From: Serpentinimonas barnesii
Lineage (GTDB): Bacteria > Pseudomonadota > Gammaproteobacteria > Burkholderiales > Burkholderiaceae_C
Reading direction: 5' to 3'
DNA: 64,000 nucleotides
Assembly: GCF_000696225.1 (NCBI RefSeq)
Contig: NZ_BAWN01000015.1
Coordinates: 124,001 to 188,000, forward strand
In this document: in pieces, positions 54,338 to 64,000 of the stretch
How positions within the stretch are numbered: the stretch's first letter is position 1
How the letters are laid out: the number at the start of each line of letters is the position of its first letter
Program-made: the position numbers and the translations under genes
The notes under the pieces: model-generated
Told to the model about the DNA's origin: nothing
Database searches by the model: none
What the model saw: only the letters and a program-made list of their open reading frames with translations

Positions 54338-56875
54338 ATGGGACCCAAAACCCTAGCCAGCAGCAAGACTCCCCACACCAACCAGCGGCTGCGCTGGCGC
54401 CCGTTGGTGAGCGCGGTCGCAATCGCGGCCGCCCTCACGGTGTCGGCAAGCCAGGCGTGGGCCGTGGCGCTGGGGCGGGTGACGGTTCAGTCGCAGCTGG
54501 GGCAACCGCTGCGCGCGGAAATTGAATTGCCCCAATTGTCTGCCCAAGATGCGGCAACCTTGCAAGCCAGTGTGGCGGCACCGGAGCGCTTCCAAGCGCT
54601 CAACTTGAGCTTCAATCCAGCCCTCAACGACGTGCAGTTTCGGCTGGTCGTTCTGCCCGACGGGCGCAGCGTGTTGCGCCTAAGCAGCAACACCGCCATC
54701 ACCGAACCCTTCCTCGACTTGCTGGTGCAAGCCAATTGGGCCAACGGGCAGTTGCTGCGCGGCTACACGCTGTTGTTCGACCCGCCCAACCTGCGCCCTG
54801 CCACCGAACCGCTGCCGCCGGTTGCTGCCGTGGTGGCGCCTCAAATACCAGCCCCACCGACGCCTGCGCCCGTTCCCACGGTAACGCAAGTGCGTCCGGC
54901 GGTACCACTGCCCCCCGCCGCCCCCCCGCGAGCGGCCGCTGCACCCACGACTCCACCCACCCAAGCGCCCCCGGCTGCCGTGCGCGCACCCGCACCCGAG
55001 TCCGTTACGGTGCGCCGTGGCGATACGGCGGGTCGCATTGCTCAGGCCCACCTGCCGGCTGGGGTCTCGCTCGACCAAATGCTGGTGGCGCTGCTGCAAG
55101 CCAACCCCGACGCCTTCATGGGCGCCAACGTCAACCGGCTGCGTGCCGGGGTCGTGCTCGATTTGCCCGATGCCCAAGCCGCCAGCGCCACCCCGGCCCC
55201 CGAGGCGCGCCGCATTGTGCAGGCCCACAGCCGCGACTTCAACGAGTTCCGGCGTCGCTTGGCGGCATTGGCGCCCGCCCAAGTGGCGCCTGAAGCCACC
55301 CGTGCTGCAGCCGGCGCGGTGCAAGCCGAGGTCGCCGACCCGCGGCCTGCTGCCACGGCGCAAGACCGTTTGACGCTGGAGCGCGGCACCCTGCCCGACA
55401 CCGCTGCCGACCAACTGGCCCAAGCGCGGCAACAGCAGGCTGCACAGCAGCAAGCCGCCGAGCTCGAGCGCAATCTGCAAGAGCTCGAACGCCTGCGCCA
55501 GGCTGCGCTGGCCGCTGCCACCTCACCCGCCCCAGCGGCTGCCACCACGGCCCCGGCAGCCACCGCTGCCCCGGTTGCACCTGAAACCGCTGTTCCGCCC
55601 ACAGGGCCGACCGTTGAGGTGGCGGCCGCAGTCGCACCGCCGGCTCCCCCGGCACCGGCAGCCGAGCCGCCGGCCCCGCCAGCCCCCCCCTTGGCAGAAG
55701 CCGCTGCACCCAGTTTGGTGCAGACCCTCACCACCCACCCGCTGGCGCTGCCCGTCGCCGGAGGGGCCGCCGCCCTGCTGTTGCTGGGCTTGTTGGCCGC
55801 ACGCATGCGCAGCCGGCGCCAGCAAGAGCGGGGCGCCTTGGACGACCGGGACGATCCGCAGGCGCTGGACACAGAACACGACCCGTCGAGACACCCCGAT
55901 ACCGAGGCTCCGGCCACTTCGATGATGTACTCGCCCAGCCAGCTCGATGCCGGTGGAGACGTCGATCCGGTGGCCGAAGCCGAGGTGTACCTGGCCTACG
56001 GCCGCGAAAAGCAAGCCGAAGACATCCTGGTCGAAGCCATCCGCCTGCACCCCGAACGCCAACCCGTGCACCTCAAGCTGCTGGAAATCTATGGCCAGCG
56101 GCGCGATGTGGCCGCCTTCAACGACGCTGCCAAGGTGCTGCATCTGGTCAGTGGCGGCACAGGCGACGCCTGGGATCAGGCGCGCGAGGCCGGGCTGCTG
56201 CTCGACCCCGACAACCCCCTCTACCAATGGGCCCCCTCCAGTGCCATGTCCGGTGCGACCGGTTCGGTTTTGCCCGACATCAATCTGGATTTGGAACCCC
56301 CACCGCCTCCTGCCACACCGGCTGCTGAGCAAACCGCCGATCCTGCCCCTGAACCGCAGCCGGCGGCAACTGCCGCGAACGACGAGTTGGATGCCCTGCT
56401 GATGGGCCAGCGCAAACCCACCACCCAAGCCGAACAAGCCATCGACTTCGATTTCGACCTCGAACCCGCTCCCTCCTCTGCACCCGCACCCAGCCCCACC
56501 GCGACCAGCGAGGCGGCGCCTCCGCCTCCTGCTGCTGCATCCGCGCCGCAGGGGCTCGACTTCGATCTCGACCTGAGCGATTTCGATGCACCCGCGCCCC
56601 AGCCGCCCGCTTCAGCGCCTGCACCCGCTCCCGAGCAAACAGCGGCTTCCGACCCACTCCCTGCCAGCCTGAAGGACTTGTCGCTCGACCTCGACCTCGA
56701 CCTCGGCCTCGACACACAAGGAGCCGACCCCTTGGAGACCAAGTTGTCGCTGGCACAAGAGTTCGATGCCATTGGTGACACCGACGGGGCGCGCTCGCTG
56801 GCGCAAGAAGTCGAGCAAGAAGCCACCGGGGCGCTGAAAGAGCAGGCGCGGGCCTTCTTGGCGCGCATCGGCTAA
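54338..56875 (+). CDS. fimV: FimV/HubP-family polar landmark protein
   Basis: An 845-residue protein. A signal sequence ends at about residue 45 (SQAWAVALG). The conserved FimV N-domain (GRVTVQSQLGQPLRAEIELP) follows. A LysM domain lies at about 222-270, with long Ala/Pro-rich linkers. A membrane helix is at about 468-490, a TPR-like cytoplasmic segment with YLAYGREKQAEDILVEAI near 545, and the C-terminal FimV motif (LAQEFDAIGDTDGARSLAQE). Acidic Asp-Phe-Asp-Leu repeats mark the cytoplasmic part. Such proteins anchor polar machines, including type IV pili and the Chp system. Confidence 0.85.
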   Translation: MGPKTLASSKTPHTNQRLRWRPLVSAVAIAAALTVSASQAWAVALGRVTVQSQLGQPLRAEIELPQLSAQDAATLQASVAAPERFQALNLSFNPALNDVQFRLVVLPDGRSVLRLSSNTAITEPFLDLLVQANWANGQLLRGYTLLFDPPNLRPATEPLPPVAAVVAPQIPAPPTPAPVPTVTQVRPAVPLPPAAPPRAAAAPTTPPTQAPPAAVRAPAPESVTVRRGDTAGRIAQAHLPAGVSLDQMLVALLQANPDAFMGANVNRLRAGVVLDLPDAQAASATPAPEARRIVQAHSRDFNEFRRRLAALAPAQVAPEATRAAAGAVQAEVADPRPAATAQDRLTLERGTLPDTAADQLAQARQQQAAQQQAAELERNLQELERLRQAALAAATSPAPAAATTAPAATAAPVAPETAVPPTGPTVEVAAAVAPPAPPAPAAEPPAPPAPPLAEAAAPSLVQTLTTHPLALPVAGGAAALLLLGLLAARMRSRRQQERGALDDRDDPQALDTEHDPSRHPDTEAPATSMMYSPSQLDAGGDVDPVAEAEVYLAYGREKQAEDILVEAIRLHPERQPVHLKLLEIYGQRRDVAAFNDAAKVLHLVSGGTGDAWDQAREAGLLLDPDNPLYQWAPSSAMSGATGSVLPDINLDLEPPPPPATPAAEQTADPAPEPQPAATAANDELDALLMGQRKPTTQAEQAIDFDFDLEPAPSSAPAPSPTATSEAAPPPPAAASAPQGLDFDLDLSDFDAPAPQPPASAPAPAPEQTAASDPLPASLKDLSLDLDLDLGLDTQGADPLETKLSLAQEFDAIGDTDGARSLAQEVEQEATGALKEQARAFLARIG

Positions 56876-56907
56876 AGCCAGACCCCCTCTCGGAAGGCCC
56901 ACGCACT

Positions 56908-57693
56908 TTGCGCCTCGCGCTTGGCATCAGCTACTGCGGCAGCGCCTACCAAGGCTGGCAGAGCCAGACCGGCGGCCAGACGGTGCAAGACCGCCTGCAG
57001 GCGGCGCTGGCCGCCTTCACCGCCACCCCGGCCGTGAGCACCCTGTGCGCCGGCCGCACCGATGCCGGCGTGCACGCCCTGATGCAAGTGGTGCATTTCG
57101 ACACCCCGATCGAGCGCCCGCTGCACGCTTGGGTGCGCGGCTGCAACCGCTACCTGCCGCCCGACATCGCCATCCAGTGGGCGCAGCCGGTGCCCGATGC
57201 CTTCCACGCCCGTGCCAGTGCGCTGGCGCGCCGCTATGTGTATGTGCTGCTCGAATCGCCCGTGCGCCCCAGCCTGGAGCACGGCCGCGCCGGCTGGGTG
57301 TTTAGGCCGCTGTCGCTGCCCGCCTTGCAAGCGGCGGCGGCGCACCTGCTGGGCCGGCACGACTTCACCAGCTTTCGCGCCTCCAGTTGCCAGGCGCTCA
57401 GCCCCGTCAAGCACCTGCGGCGGCTCGACATTTCGCGCCACGGAGCCTACTGGCGCTTCGAGTTCGAGGCCGACGCCTTTTTGCACCACATGGTGCGCAA
57501 CCTCATGGGCTGTCTGCTGGCCGTCGGCCAAGGCCTGCACCCGCCGGAGTGGATTGCCGCCGTGCTGGCAGCGCGCAGCCGCGCCGTCGCCGCCCCCACC
57601 TTCGCCCCCGATGGGTTGTACTTCCTCGGCCCGGTCTATGCCCCGCACTGGGGCCTGCCGAGCCAGGTGCCGGGGCTGGACTGGCTGCCCTAG
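56908..57693 (+). CDS. truA: tRNA pseudouridine synthase A
   Basis: A 261-residue TruA of standard length. The catalytic Asp is in GRTDAGVHALMQVVHF. It forms pseudouridine at tRNA positions 38-40. The start codon is TTG at 56908, supported by a GGAAGG ribosome site about 10 bases upstream and by the family N-terminus (LALGISYCGSAYQGWQ). It follows fimV by 32 bases. Confidence 0.93.
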   Translation: MRLALGISYCGSAYQGWQSQTGGQTVQDRLQAALAAFTATPAVSTLCAGRTDAGVHALMQVVHFDTPIERPLHAWVRGCNRYLPPDIAIQWAQPVPDAFHARASALARRYVYVLLESPVRPSLEHGRAGWVFRPLSLPALQAAAAHLLGRHDFTSFRASSCQALSPVKHLRRLDISRHGAYWRFEFEADAFLHHMVRNLMGCLLAVGQGLHPPEWIAAVLAARSRAVAAPTFAPDGLYFLGPVYAPHWGLPSQVPGLDWLP

Positions 57694-57721
57694 ACCCGCG
57701 CTCATCAAGCCATTGCCCGCC

Positions 57722-58393
57722 ATGCCCCACCGCACCCGCATCAAAATCTGTGGCCTCACGCGAGCCGCCGACCTGCGCCACGCTGCCGCCGCCGGGGCCG
57801 ACGCCGTGGGCTTCGTGCTCTACCCGCCCAGTGCGCGCGCCCTCACTCCCGCGCAAGCGGGCGAGCTGGCGCGGCTGCTGCCCTCCTTCGTCATGCCGGT
57901 GCTGTTGTTCGTGAATCCGAGCGCGGCCGAGGTGCAGGCGGGGCTGGCGGCGGTGCCGCAGGCGCTGTTGCAGTTTCATGGTGACGAAACCCCCGCCCAG
58001 TGCCAAGCGCTGGCTCAGGGGCGGCCCTATCTGCGTGCGGCGCGCATTCCGCTGGGCGCCGACGCGGCGCGCTTCGATCTCCTAGAATACGCCCAGCAAC
58101 ACGCCGGCGCGCAAGCGCTGCTGCTCGACGCCCAGGTGCCGGGCTATGGCGGCGCCGGCCACGCCTTCGACTGGACAGCCTTCAATTGGTCACACCCCGC
58201 ACTAAACGCCAGCTCTCGCCTCGTTTTGTCTGGTGGGCTCACACCTGCAAACGTGGCCGATGGCGTGCGCCTGCTGCGCCCGTGGGCGGTTGATGTGAGC
58301 TCGGGCGTGGAAGCCGCGCGCGGCATCAAATGCCCCGAACTGATCGAGCGCTTCATCGCCGCCGTGCGCTTGGCCGACGCGGCCGCAGCCTGA
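57722..58393 (+). CDS. trpF: Phosphoribosylanthranilate isomerase
   Basis: A 223-residue TIM barrel. [15 protein letters not shown] at the N-terminus carries the catalytic Cys, and [15 protein letters not shown] and [14 protein letters not shown] are the phosphate-binding loops. It isomerises PRA in tryptophan synthesis. Start 57722 lies 28 bases after truA. A separate trpF ahead of trpBA, apart from trpDC, is the usual betaproteobacterial arrangement. Confidence 0.93.
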   Translation: MPHRTRIKICGLTRAADLRHAAAAGADAVGFVLYPPSARALTPAQAGELARLLPSFVMPVLLFVNPSAAEVQAGLAAVPQALLQFHGDETPAQCQALAQGRPYLRAARIPLGADAARFDLLEYAQQHAGAQALLLDAQVPGYGGAGHAFDWTAFNWSHPALNASSRLVLSGGLTPANVADGVRLLRPWAVDVSSGVEAARGIKCPELIERFIAAVRLADAAAA

Positions 58394-58466
58394 CCCGCTC
58401 CTGCCCAACCTTGCCCCGGCCGGCCCACCCCGAGGCCGACCCGCCGCCCCTACACAACCAAGCACC

Positions 58467-59704
<1,238 letters not shown>

Positions 59705-59708
<4 letters not shown>

Positions 59709-60547
59709 GTCGCACCCCCTTGAGCCGCATCCCAGCCACCTTCGCGCGCCTGCAAGCGCAGCAGCGCAAAGCGCTCATCCCCTACGTGACGGCGGGTTTT
59801 CCGCAGGCCGACTGCACCCCGGCGCTGATGCACGCGCTGGTGCAGGGCGGTGCCGACATCATCGAGCTTGGGGTGCCCTTTTCCGACCCCATGGCCGACG
59901 GCCCGGTGATCCAGCAAGCCGGTGAACGCGCGCTGCGCGCCGGCGTCGGGCTGGCGCAGGTGCTGGCCATGGTGCGCGCCTTTCGCACCCACGACCCCCA
60001 CACCCCGGTGGTGCTGATGGGCTACGCGAATCCGGTTGAGCGCTACCAGATCAAGCACGGTGCCGGCTCCTTTGCGCGCGACGCCGCCGCCGCCGGGGTG
60101 GATGGGGTGCTGATCGTCGATTACCCGCCCGAGGAGTGCCAGCAATTTGCCGCCGAGCTCAAAGCCCAGGGGCTGGACCTGATCTTTCTGCTGGCCCCCA
60201 CCAGCAGCGAGGCGCGCATGGCCGAAGTCGGGCGCGTGGCCAGCGGCTACGTCTATTACGTCTCGCTCAAGGGCGTGACCGGGGCCGGGCACCTCGACAC
60301 CGCCGCCGTGGAAGCGATGCTGCCGCGCATTCGTCGCCACGTGCACATCCCCGTGGGCGTGGGCTTTGGCATCCGCGATGCCGCCAGCGCCTGCGCCGTG
60401 GGCCGCAGCGCCGACGCCGTGGTGATCGGCACCCGCCTGATCCAGTTGCTCGACGCCGCCGCACCCGGCCAGACCGAGGCCGTGGCGCGCGCCTTCATGG
60501 CCGAGCTGCGGCTGGCGCTGGATGGCTTGAAGGGCAATCAGGGATAA
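59705..60547 (+). CDS. trpA: Tryptophan synthase alpha chain
   Basis: A 280-residue TIM barrel. The catalytic Glu is in [18 protein letters not shown] and a second catalytic Asp lies in [11 protein letters not shown]. It cleaves indole-glycerol phosphate and channels indole to TrpB. The ATG at 59705 is fixed by the overlap with trpB. Confidence 0.95.
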
Positions 60548-60588
60548 TCAGCGCCGTTGTTTGCCTCCACCCAGCAAGGAAAGTCCGC

Positions 60589-61467
60589 ATGTCCTGGCTC
60601 GAAAAACTGCTCCCGCCCAAAATCAAGCGCGCCGACCCGGCCGAGCGCCGCAGCATGCCCGAGGGGCTGTGGCTCAAGTGCCCCAGTTGCGAGGCCGTGC
60701 TCTACAAGAGCGACCTGGAAAGAAACCTCAACGTCTGCCCGCACTGCGCGCACCACCACCGCATTGGCGCCCGGGCGCGCCTGAACGCCTTCCTGGACGC
60801 AGAAGGCCGCTACGAAATCGGGCAAGAGGTGCTGCCGGTCGATGCGCTCAAGTTCAAAGACAGCCGCAAATACCCGGAGCGGCTCAAAGAGGCGCTGGAG
60901 CACACCGGCGAGACCGACGCCCTGATCGTGATCGGCGGCTCGGTGCAGGGCATCGACCTGGTCGCGGCCTGCTTCGAGTTCGAGTTCATGGGCGGCTCGA
61001 TGGGCTCGGTTGTGGGCGAGCGCTTTGTGCGCGGGGTGGAGGCGGCGATCGAGCAAAAAGTGCCCTTCGTCTGCTTCACCGCCACCGGCGGGGCGCGCAT
61101 GCAAGAGGGGCTGCTCAGCCTGCTGCAAATGGCCAAGACCAACGCCGCCCTGACGCGGCTGGCCAAAAAGGGCCTGCCCTATATCAGCGTGCTGACCGAC
61201 CCGACCATGGGCGGGGTGAGCGCCGGTTTTGCCTTTGTGGGCGACGTGGTGATCGCCGAACCCAAGGCGCTGATCGGCTTTGCCGGGCCGCGCGTGATCG
61301 AAAGCACGGTGCGCGTCAAGCTGCCGGAGGGCTTTCAGCGCGCCGAATTTTTGCTCGGCAAAGGTGCCTTGGACCTTATTTGCGACCGGCGCGAGCTGCG
61401 CCCCACCGTGGCCAATGTGCTGGCCATGCTGCAGCGCCAGAGCGCGGACGCGGTGCTGAGCAGCTAA
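60589..61467 (+). CDS. accD: Acetyl-CoA carboxylase carboxyltransferase subunit beta
   Basis: A 292-residue carboxyltransferase. An N-terminal zinc ribbon has CPSC and CPHC pairs, followed by the crotonase-type core with [20 protein letters not shown] and [13 protein letters not shown]. With AccA it transfers carboxyl to acetyl-CoA in fatty-acid synthesis. An AAGGA ribosome site precedes the ATG at 60589. It follows trpA; the gene that often comes next in relatives, folC, is absent here. Confidence 0.95.
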   Translation: MSWLEKLLPPKIKRADPAERRSMPEGLWLKCPSCEAVLYKSDLERNLNVCPHCAHHHRIGARARLNAFLDAEGRYEIGQEVLPVDALKFKDSRKYPERLKEALEHTGETDALIVIGGSVQGIDLVAACFEFEFMGGSMGSVVGERFVRGVEAAIEQKVPFVCFTATGGARMQEGLLSLLQMAKTNAALTRLAKKGLPYISVLTDPTMGGVSAGFAFVGDVVIAEPKALIGFAGPRVIESTVRVKLPEGFQRAEFLLGKGALDLICDRRELRPTVANVLAMLQRQSADAVLSS

Positions 61468-61474
61468 GGCACAG

Positions 61475-62581
61475 CTAGGGCAGCAAGGCCAGCGCCTGCA
61501 TATAGCGCGGGCTGCGCATCAGCTCGTCCCAATCGGGCGCGGCGGCAGCGGGCAGCAAATCGAGGCGGCGCTGCTCGCCCAAGCCGCTGGGCTGCCAGCG
61601 GCCTTCAAGCTGGGCTTGGCTCAGGCCGTCGATCAACTCGTCGATGGGATCGCCGCCCTCGACCACGCTCTGGTTGCACAGCAGCACCAGGTCGCAGCCG
61701 GCTTGCAGCGCCACCAGCGCGGCTTCGGTGTAGCCCAGCTCGCGCCCGTCGAGGCGGCGCGCCCCGGCCATGCTCAGGTCGTCGCTGAACACGGCGCCGC
61801 CAAAGCCCAAATGCTGGCGCAAAATGCCCTCGATCCAGCGCGCCGAAAAACCGGCCGGGCGGCTGTCGATCTGCGCATAGACCACGTGCGCGGGCATGAC
61901 GGCGTCTAGGCTGGCCTGCAACCAGCCATAGGGCGCAGCGTCGGCGGCCAAAATAGCGCCCAGGCTGCGCGGATCGAGCGGGATTTCGAGGTGCGAATCG
62001 GCCGCCACGTAGCCGTGCCCAGGAAAGTGTTTGCCGCAGTTGCGCATGCCCGCTTGCAACAGGCCGTGCATGAGCGCCTGCGCCAGCACACTCACGATGC
62101 GCGCATCGCCCGCCAGGGCGCGGTCGCCGATCACGGCGCTGCCGCCGTAATCGAGGTCCAGCACCGGGGTGAAGCTCAAGTCCACCCCGCAGGCGCGCAA
62201 CTCGGCCGCCAACACGTAGCCGCAGGCGGTGGCGGCGCGGCAGGCGGCGAGTGCGGCGGCGCCCGGCAGATCAGACGCTGCGCCTGGCCTTGGCTCAGTC
62301 TCGCCCAGCCACATCTGCCCCAGGGCGCGCATGGGCGGCAGGTGCGTAAAGCCATCGCTGCGAAAGCGCTGCACCCGCCCACCTTCGTGATCGACGCAAA
62401 TCAGCAGATCGGGGCGCACTTTTTTGATCTGGCGGCACAACTTGCTCAGTTGGGCGCGGCTCTCCCAGTTGCGGCCAAACAGGATGATGCCGCCCACCAG
62501 GGGGTGCGCGAGGCGGCGTTTGTCGGTTTTGCTCAGGCCGGTGCCGGCCACGTCGATGATCAGGGGGGCGTGTTGCATCAT
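61475..62581 (-). CDS. nagZ: Beta-N-acetylhexosaminidase (GH3)
   Basis: A 368-residue GH3 glycosidase. [13 protein letters not shown] binds substrate, [16 protein letters not shown] is the flexible catalytic loop with the acid/base His, and the nucleophile Asp is in [12 protein letters not shown]. It removes GlcNAc from recycled 1,6-anhydromuropeptides in the cytoplasm. Its start overlaps the acpS stop by ATGA. Its 3' end is 7 bases from convergent accD. Confidence 0.93.
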   Translation of the reverse strand: MMQHAPLIIDVAGTGLSKTDKRRLAHPLVGGIILFGRNWESRAQLSKLCRQIKKVRPDLLICVDHEGGRVQRFRSDGFTHLPPMRALGQMWLGETEPRPGAASDLPGAAALAACRAATACGYVLAAELRACGVDLSFTPVLDLDYGGSAVIGDRALAGDARIVSVLAQALMHGLLQAGMRNCGKHFPGHGYVAADSHLEIPLDPRSLGAILAADAAPYGWLQASLDAVMPAHVVYAQIDSRPAGFSARWIEGILRQHLGFGGAVFSDDLSMAGARRLDGRELGYTEAALVALQAGCDLVLLCNQSVVEGGDPIDELIDGLSQAQLEGRWQPSGLGEQRRLDLLPAAAAPDWDELMRSPRYMQALALLP

Positions 62582-62973
62582 GGGTTTTGCTCCACCACCA
62601 CAAAGCTGGTGGCATAGTCGCTCTCATCGCTGAGGCTGATGTGGGCGCGCAGCCCACGGGACTCGAACCACAGCAGCAAGCTGCCGTGCAGGTGCAGCGT
62701 GGGTGCGCCGCTGGGCAGGTTGAGGATTTCGCAGGCGCGCCAGCTCATGGGCTGGCGCAGCCCCAAGCCGATGGCTTTGCTGAAGGCTTCCTTGGCGCTA
62801 AAGCGCGTGGCCAAGTAGCGCAGACCGCGCTCGGGGCTGCGTGCGCAGCGCTGCTGCCAGATGGGCAGCTCTTGCGCGCCCAGCACGCGCTGGGGCAGGC
62901 GCTCGCCGTGGCGCTGCAGCGCGGCGCGCATGCGCCGGATGTCGCACACGTCGGTGCCGATGCCAAAGATCAT
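62578..62973 (-). CDS. acpS: Holo-[acyl-carrier-protein] synthase
   Basis: A 131-residue AcpS. The metal-binding Asp is in [17 protein letters not shown] and the second acidic motif is [18 protein letters not shown]. It transfers phosphopantetheine from CoA to ACP. The start at 62973 overlaps the pdxJ stop by 4 bases. The trio pdxJ-acpS-nagZ is a common Burkholderiales arrangement. Confidence 0.94.
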   Translation of the reverse strand: MIFGIGTDVCDIRRMRAALQRHGERLPQRVLGAQELPIWQQRCARSPERGLRYLATRFSAKEAFSKAIGLGLRQPMSWRACEILNLPSGAPTLHLHGSLLLWFESRGLRAHISLSDESDYATSFVVVEQNP

Positions 62974-63797
62974 GGCGCGGGGTGGTCTTGGCTGCCGCTG
63001 GCAATGGCCGCCAGATAGCCCCGCACCGTGGCGCTGTAGCCGAGTTCGAGCGCGTCGGCGATCAGGGCGTGCCCAATCGAAACCTCGGCCACCGGCGGCA
63101 AGGCGCGCAAAAAAGGCCCGAGGTTGGCGCGGTTGAGGTCGTGCCCGGCGTTCACCGCCAGCCCGGCGGCGTGCGCGGCCTGCGCGGCGGCGGCGTAGCG
63201 CTGCAATTGCGCCTCCAGGGCTGCCCCGGCCCCCTCCCCTGCCGCATACGCTGCCGCATACGCCGCCGCATAGGGCTCGGTGTAAAGCTCCACCCGCTGC
63301 GCCCCCACGGCGCGTGCCGCCGCCATCTGCTCCGGGTCGTCGGCATCCATGAACAGGCTCACGCGCACCCCCAGCGCCAGCGCCTGCTCGATCAGTGGGC
63401 GCAAGCGCTCGGCATCGGCGGGGAAGTTCCAACCGTGGTCGCTGGTGAACTGGCCCACGCTGTCGGGCACGAAGGTGAGCTGGTGCAGCGGCAGGCCGCG
63501 TGCGCGCACCTGGCGCGCCACATCAAGCAGGTTGTGTAAGGGGTTGCCTTCGATGTTGTATTCGCGCTGCGGCCAGTGCTGCAGCAGCTCGGCCAGATCG
63601 AACACATCGTGCAGGCGGATGTGGCGCTCGTCGGGCCTTGGGTGTACGGTGATGCCTTGCGCCCCAGCTTCCAGGCAGGCTTGCGCGGCGCGGCACACGC
63701 TGGGGATGCCCAGATGGCGGCTGTTGCGCAGCAGTGCCACCTTGTTGAGGTTGACCGACAAGGCGCAGCGGGGGGCAAAATCGGCAGCAGGTGGCAT
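62970..63797 (-). CDS. pdxJ: Pyridoxine 5'-phosphate synthase
   Basis: A 275-residue TIM barrel, about 30 residues longer than most PdxJ proteins. The active-site motifs [25 protein letters not shown] and NIEGNP are intact. It condenses 3-amino-2-oxopropyl phosphate with deoxyxylulose phosphate to make vitamin B6. An Ala/Tyr-rich insertion at residues 176-186 is encoded by 12-bp tandem repeats. The ATG at 63797 was preferred over an in-frame TTG at 63815; neither has a strong ribosome site. Confidence 0.9.
   Translation of the reverse strand: MPPAADFAPRCALSVNLNKVALLRNSRHLGIPSVCRAAQACLEAGAQGITVHPRPDERHIRLHDVFDLAELLQHWPQREYNIEGNPLHNLLDVARQVRARGLPLHQLTFVPDSVGQFTSDHGWNFPADAERLRPLIEQALALGVRVSLFMDADDPEQMAAARAVGAQRVELYTEPYAAAYAAAYAAGEGAGAALEAQLQRYAAAAQAAHAAGLAVNAGHDLNRANLGPFLRALPPVAEVSIGHALIADALELGYSATVRGYLAAIASGSQDHPAP
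63241..63273. repeat. 12-bp tandem repeat inside pdxJ
   Basis: The unit GCCGCATACGCT is repeated almost three times with one variable base and encodes Tyr-Ala-Ala-Ala blocks. Unit length is a multiple of three, so copy-number change would alter only loop length. Confidence 0.7.
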
Positions 63798-63854
63798 GAG
63801 CAATGGGGCCGGCAAGGCGATGGGGTTAAGGCTAGGCGAGCGGGCTTGGAGTCA

Positions 63855-63895
63855 GATTCGGGTCGGATTCTGGGTCGGCTTCGGATTCGGATTCG
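63855..63895. repeat. Imperfect GGATTC/GGGTCG microrepeats upstream of pdxJ
   Basis: GGATTC-like hexamers recur about five times between pdxJ and the next gene upstream. No regulator site was recognised and the stretch is not a continuous reading frame on the minus strand. Confidence 0.35.
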
Positions 63896-63942
63896 CTTCA
63901 GGGCAGGCCGCAGCGCGGTGCCGATCCAGCCCGAGGGCCAAT

Positions 63943-64000
63943 TCAGACCGGCACCACCGCGCGGCTGCCCACGAAGCGCTGCACCTGCTGCGCCCAGCGC
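63943..64000 (-). CDS. C-terminal end of an unidentified gene, cut by the window edge
   Basis: The minus-strand frame is open from the window edge for 18 codons with GC-rich codon use, reads RWAQQVQRFVGSRAVVPV and stops at 63943. In relatives recO often precedes pdxJ, but this tail is too short to assign. Confidence 0.3.
   Translation of the reverse strand, partial: RWAQQVQRFVGSRAVVPV

Noticed and set aside
63834-63900. Short coding tail with Glu-Ser-Asp-Pro repeats on the minus strand
   Set aside because: An in-frame stop lies directly before the repeats and no start codon follows, so the repeats are not part of a supported gene.

Overview
The window is GC-rich, densely coded chromosomal DNA. 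It looks like a betaproteobacterium of the order Burkholderiales, most likely family Comamonadaceae. That inference rests on gene families and gene order, especially mdh | gntR-sdhCDAB-sdhE-gltA-leuC-(entericidin)-leuD-leuB-asd-fimV-truA-trpF-trpB-trpA-accD and rubredoxin-pilG-pilH-pilI-pilJ-chpA. No species call is possible without a database search. No rRNA or tRNA gene and no insertion sequence was recognised. Every intergenic gap is under 300 bases.

Layout. 1-4.9 kb (+): heme acquisition, from the 3' part of a TonB-dependent receptor into hmuS-hmuT-hmuU-hmuV with ATGA start/stop overlaps. 4.9-10 kb (-): a branched-chain amino-acid type ABC transporter (livK, terminator, livG, livF, livH, livM). 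10.3-12 kb (+): a response-regulator/TPR protein. 12-16.9 kb (-): yqgE-ruvX-pyrR-pyrB-pyrC'-plsC, where the dihydroorotase-like protein has lost metal ligands. 16.9-18.5 kb (+): a photolyase. 18.4-26.7 kb (-): the Chp/Pil chemosensory operon for twitching motility, headed by rubredoxin. 26.8-29.1 kb (+): a ThiD-like kinase and hemL. 29.1-29.7 kb (-): a toxin-antitoxin pair. 29.7-33.1 kb (-): trhP, a DUF779 gene and an aldehyde dehydrogenase, divergent from an AcoR-like sigma-54 activator (33.4-35.4 kb). 35.5-37.2 kb: one CRISPR-like repeat and a Fic-domain gene.

37.3-48.9 kb is a TCA-cycle cluster. On the minus strand it reads mdh, CitE-like, an exported protein, acnB. On the plus strand it reads gntR, sdhCDAB, sdhE, gltA. 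The two arms diverge from a 103-base region carrying a perfect 12-bp palindrome and a good mdh promoter. 49-61.5 kb (+) holds leucine biosynthesis (leuC, leuD, leuB), asd, fimV, truA, trpF-trpB-trpA and accD. 61.5-63.8 kb (-) holds pdxJ-acpS-nagZ.

The window is mostly core metabolism, and I did not find a clearly new multigene system. The items that most repay checking are the orphan CRISPR-like repeat beside the Fic gene, the in-frame duplicated repeat inside sdhE, the paired sigma-54 promoters between the aldehyde dehydrogenase and its regulator, the palindrome at the TCA divergent region, the metal-site-deficient pyrC', the PilJ without a periplasmic sensor domain, and the ThiD-like kinase with Asp at the usual Cys position.
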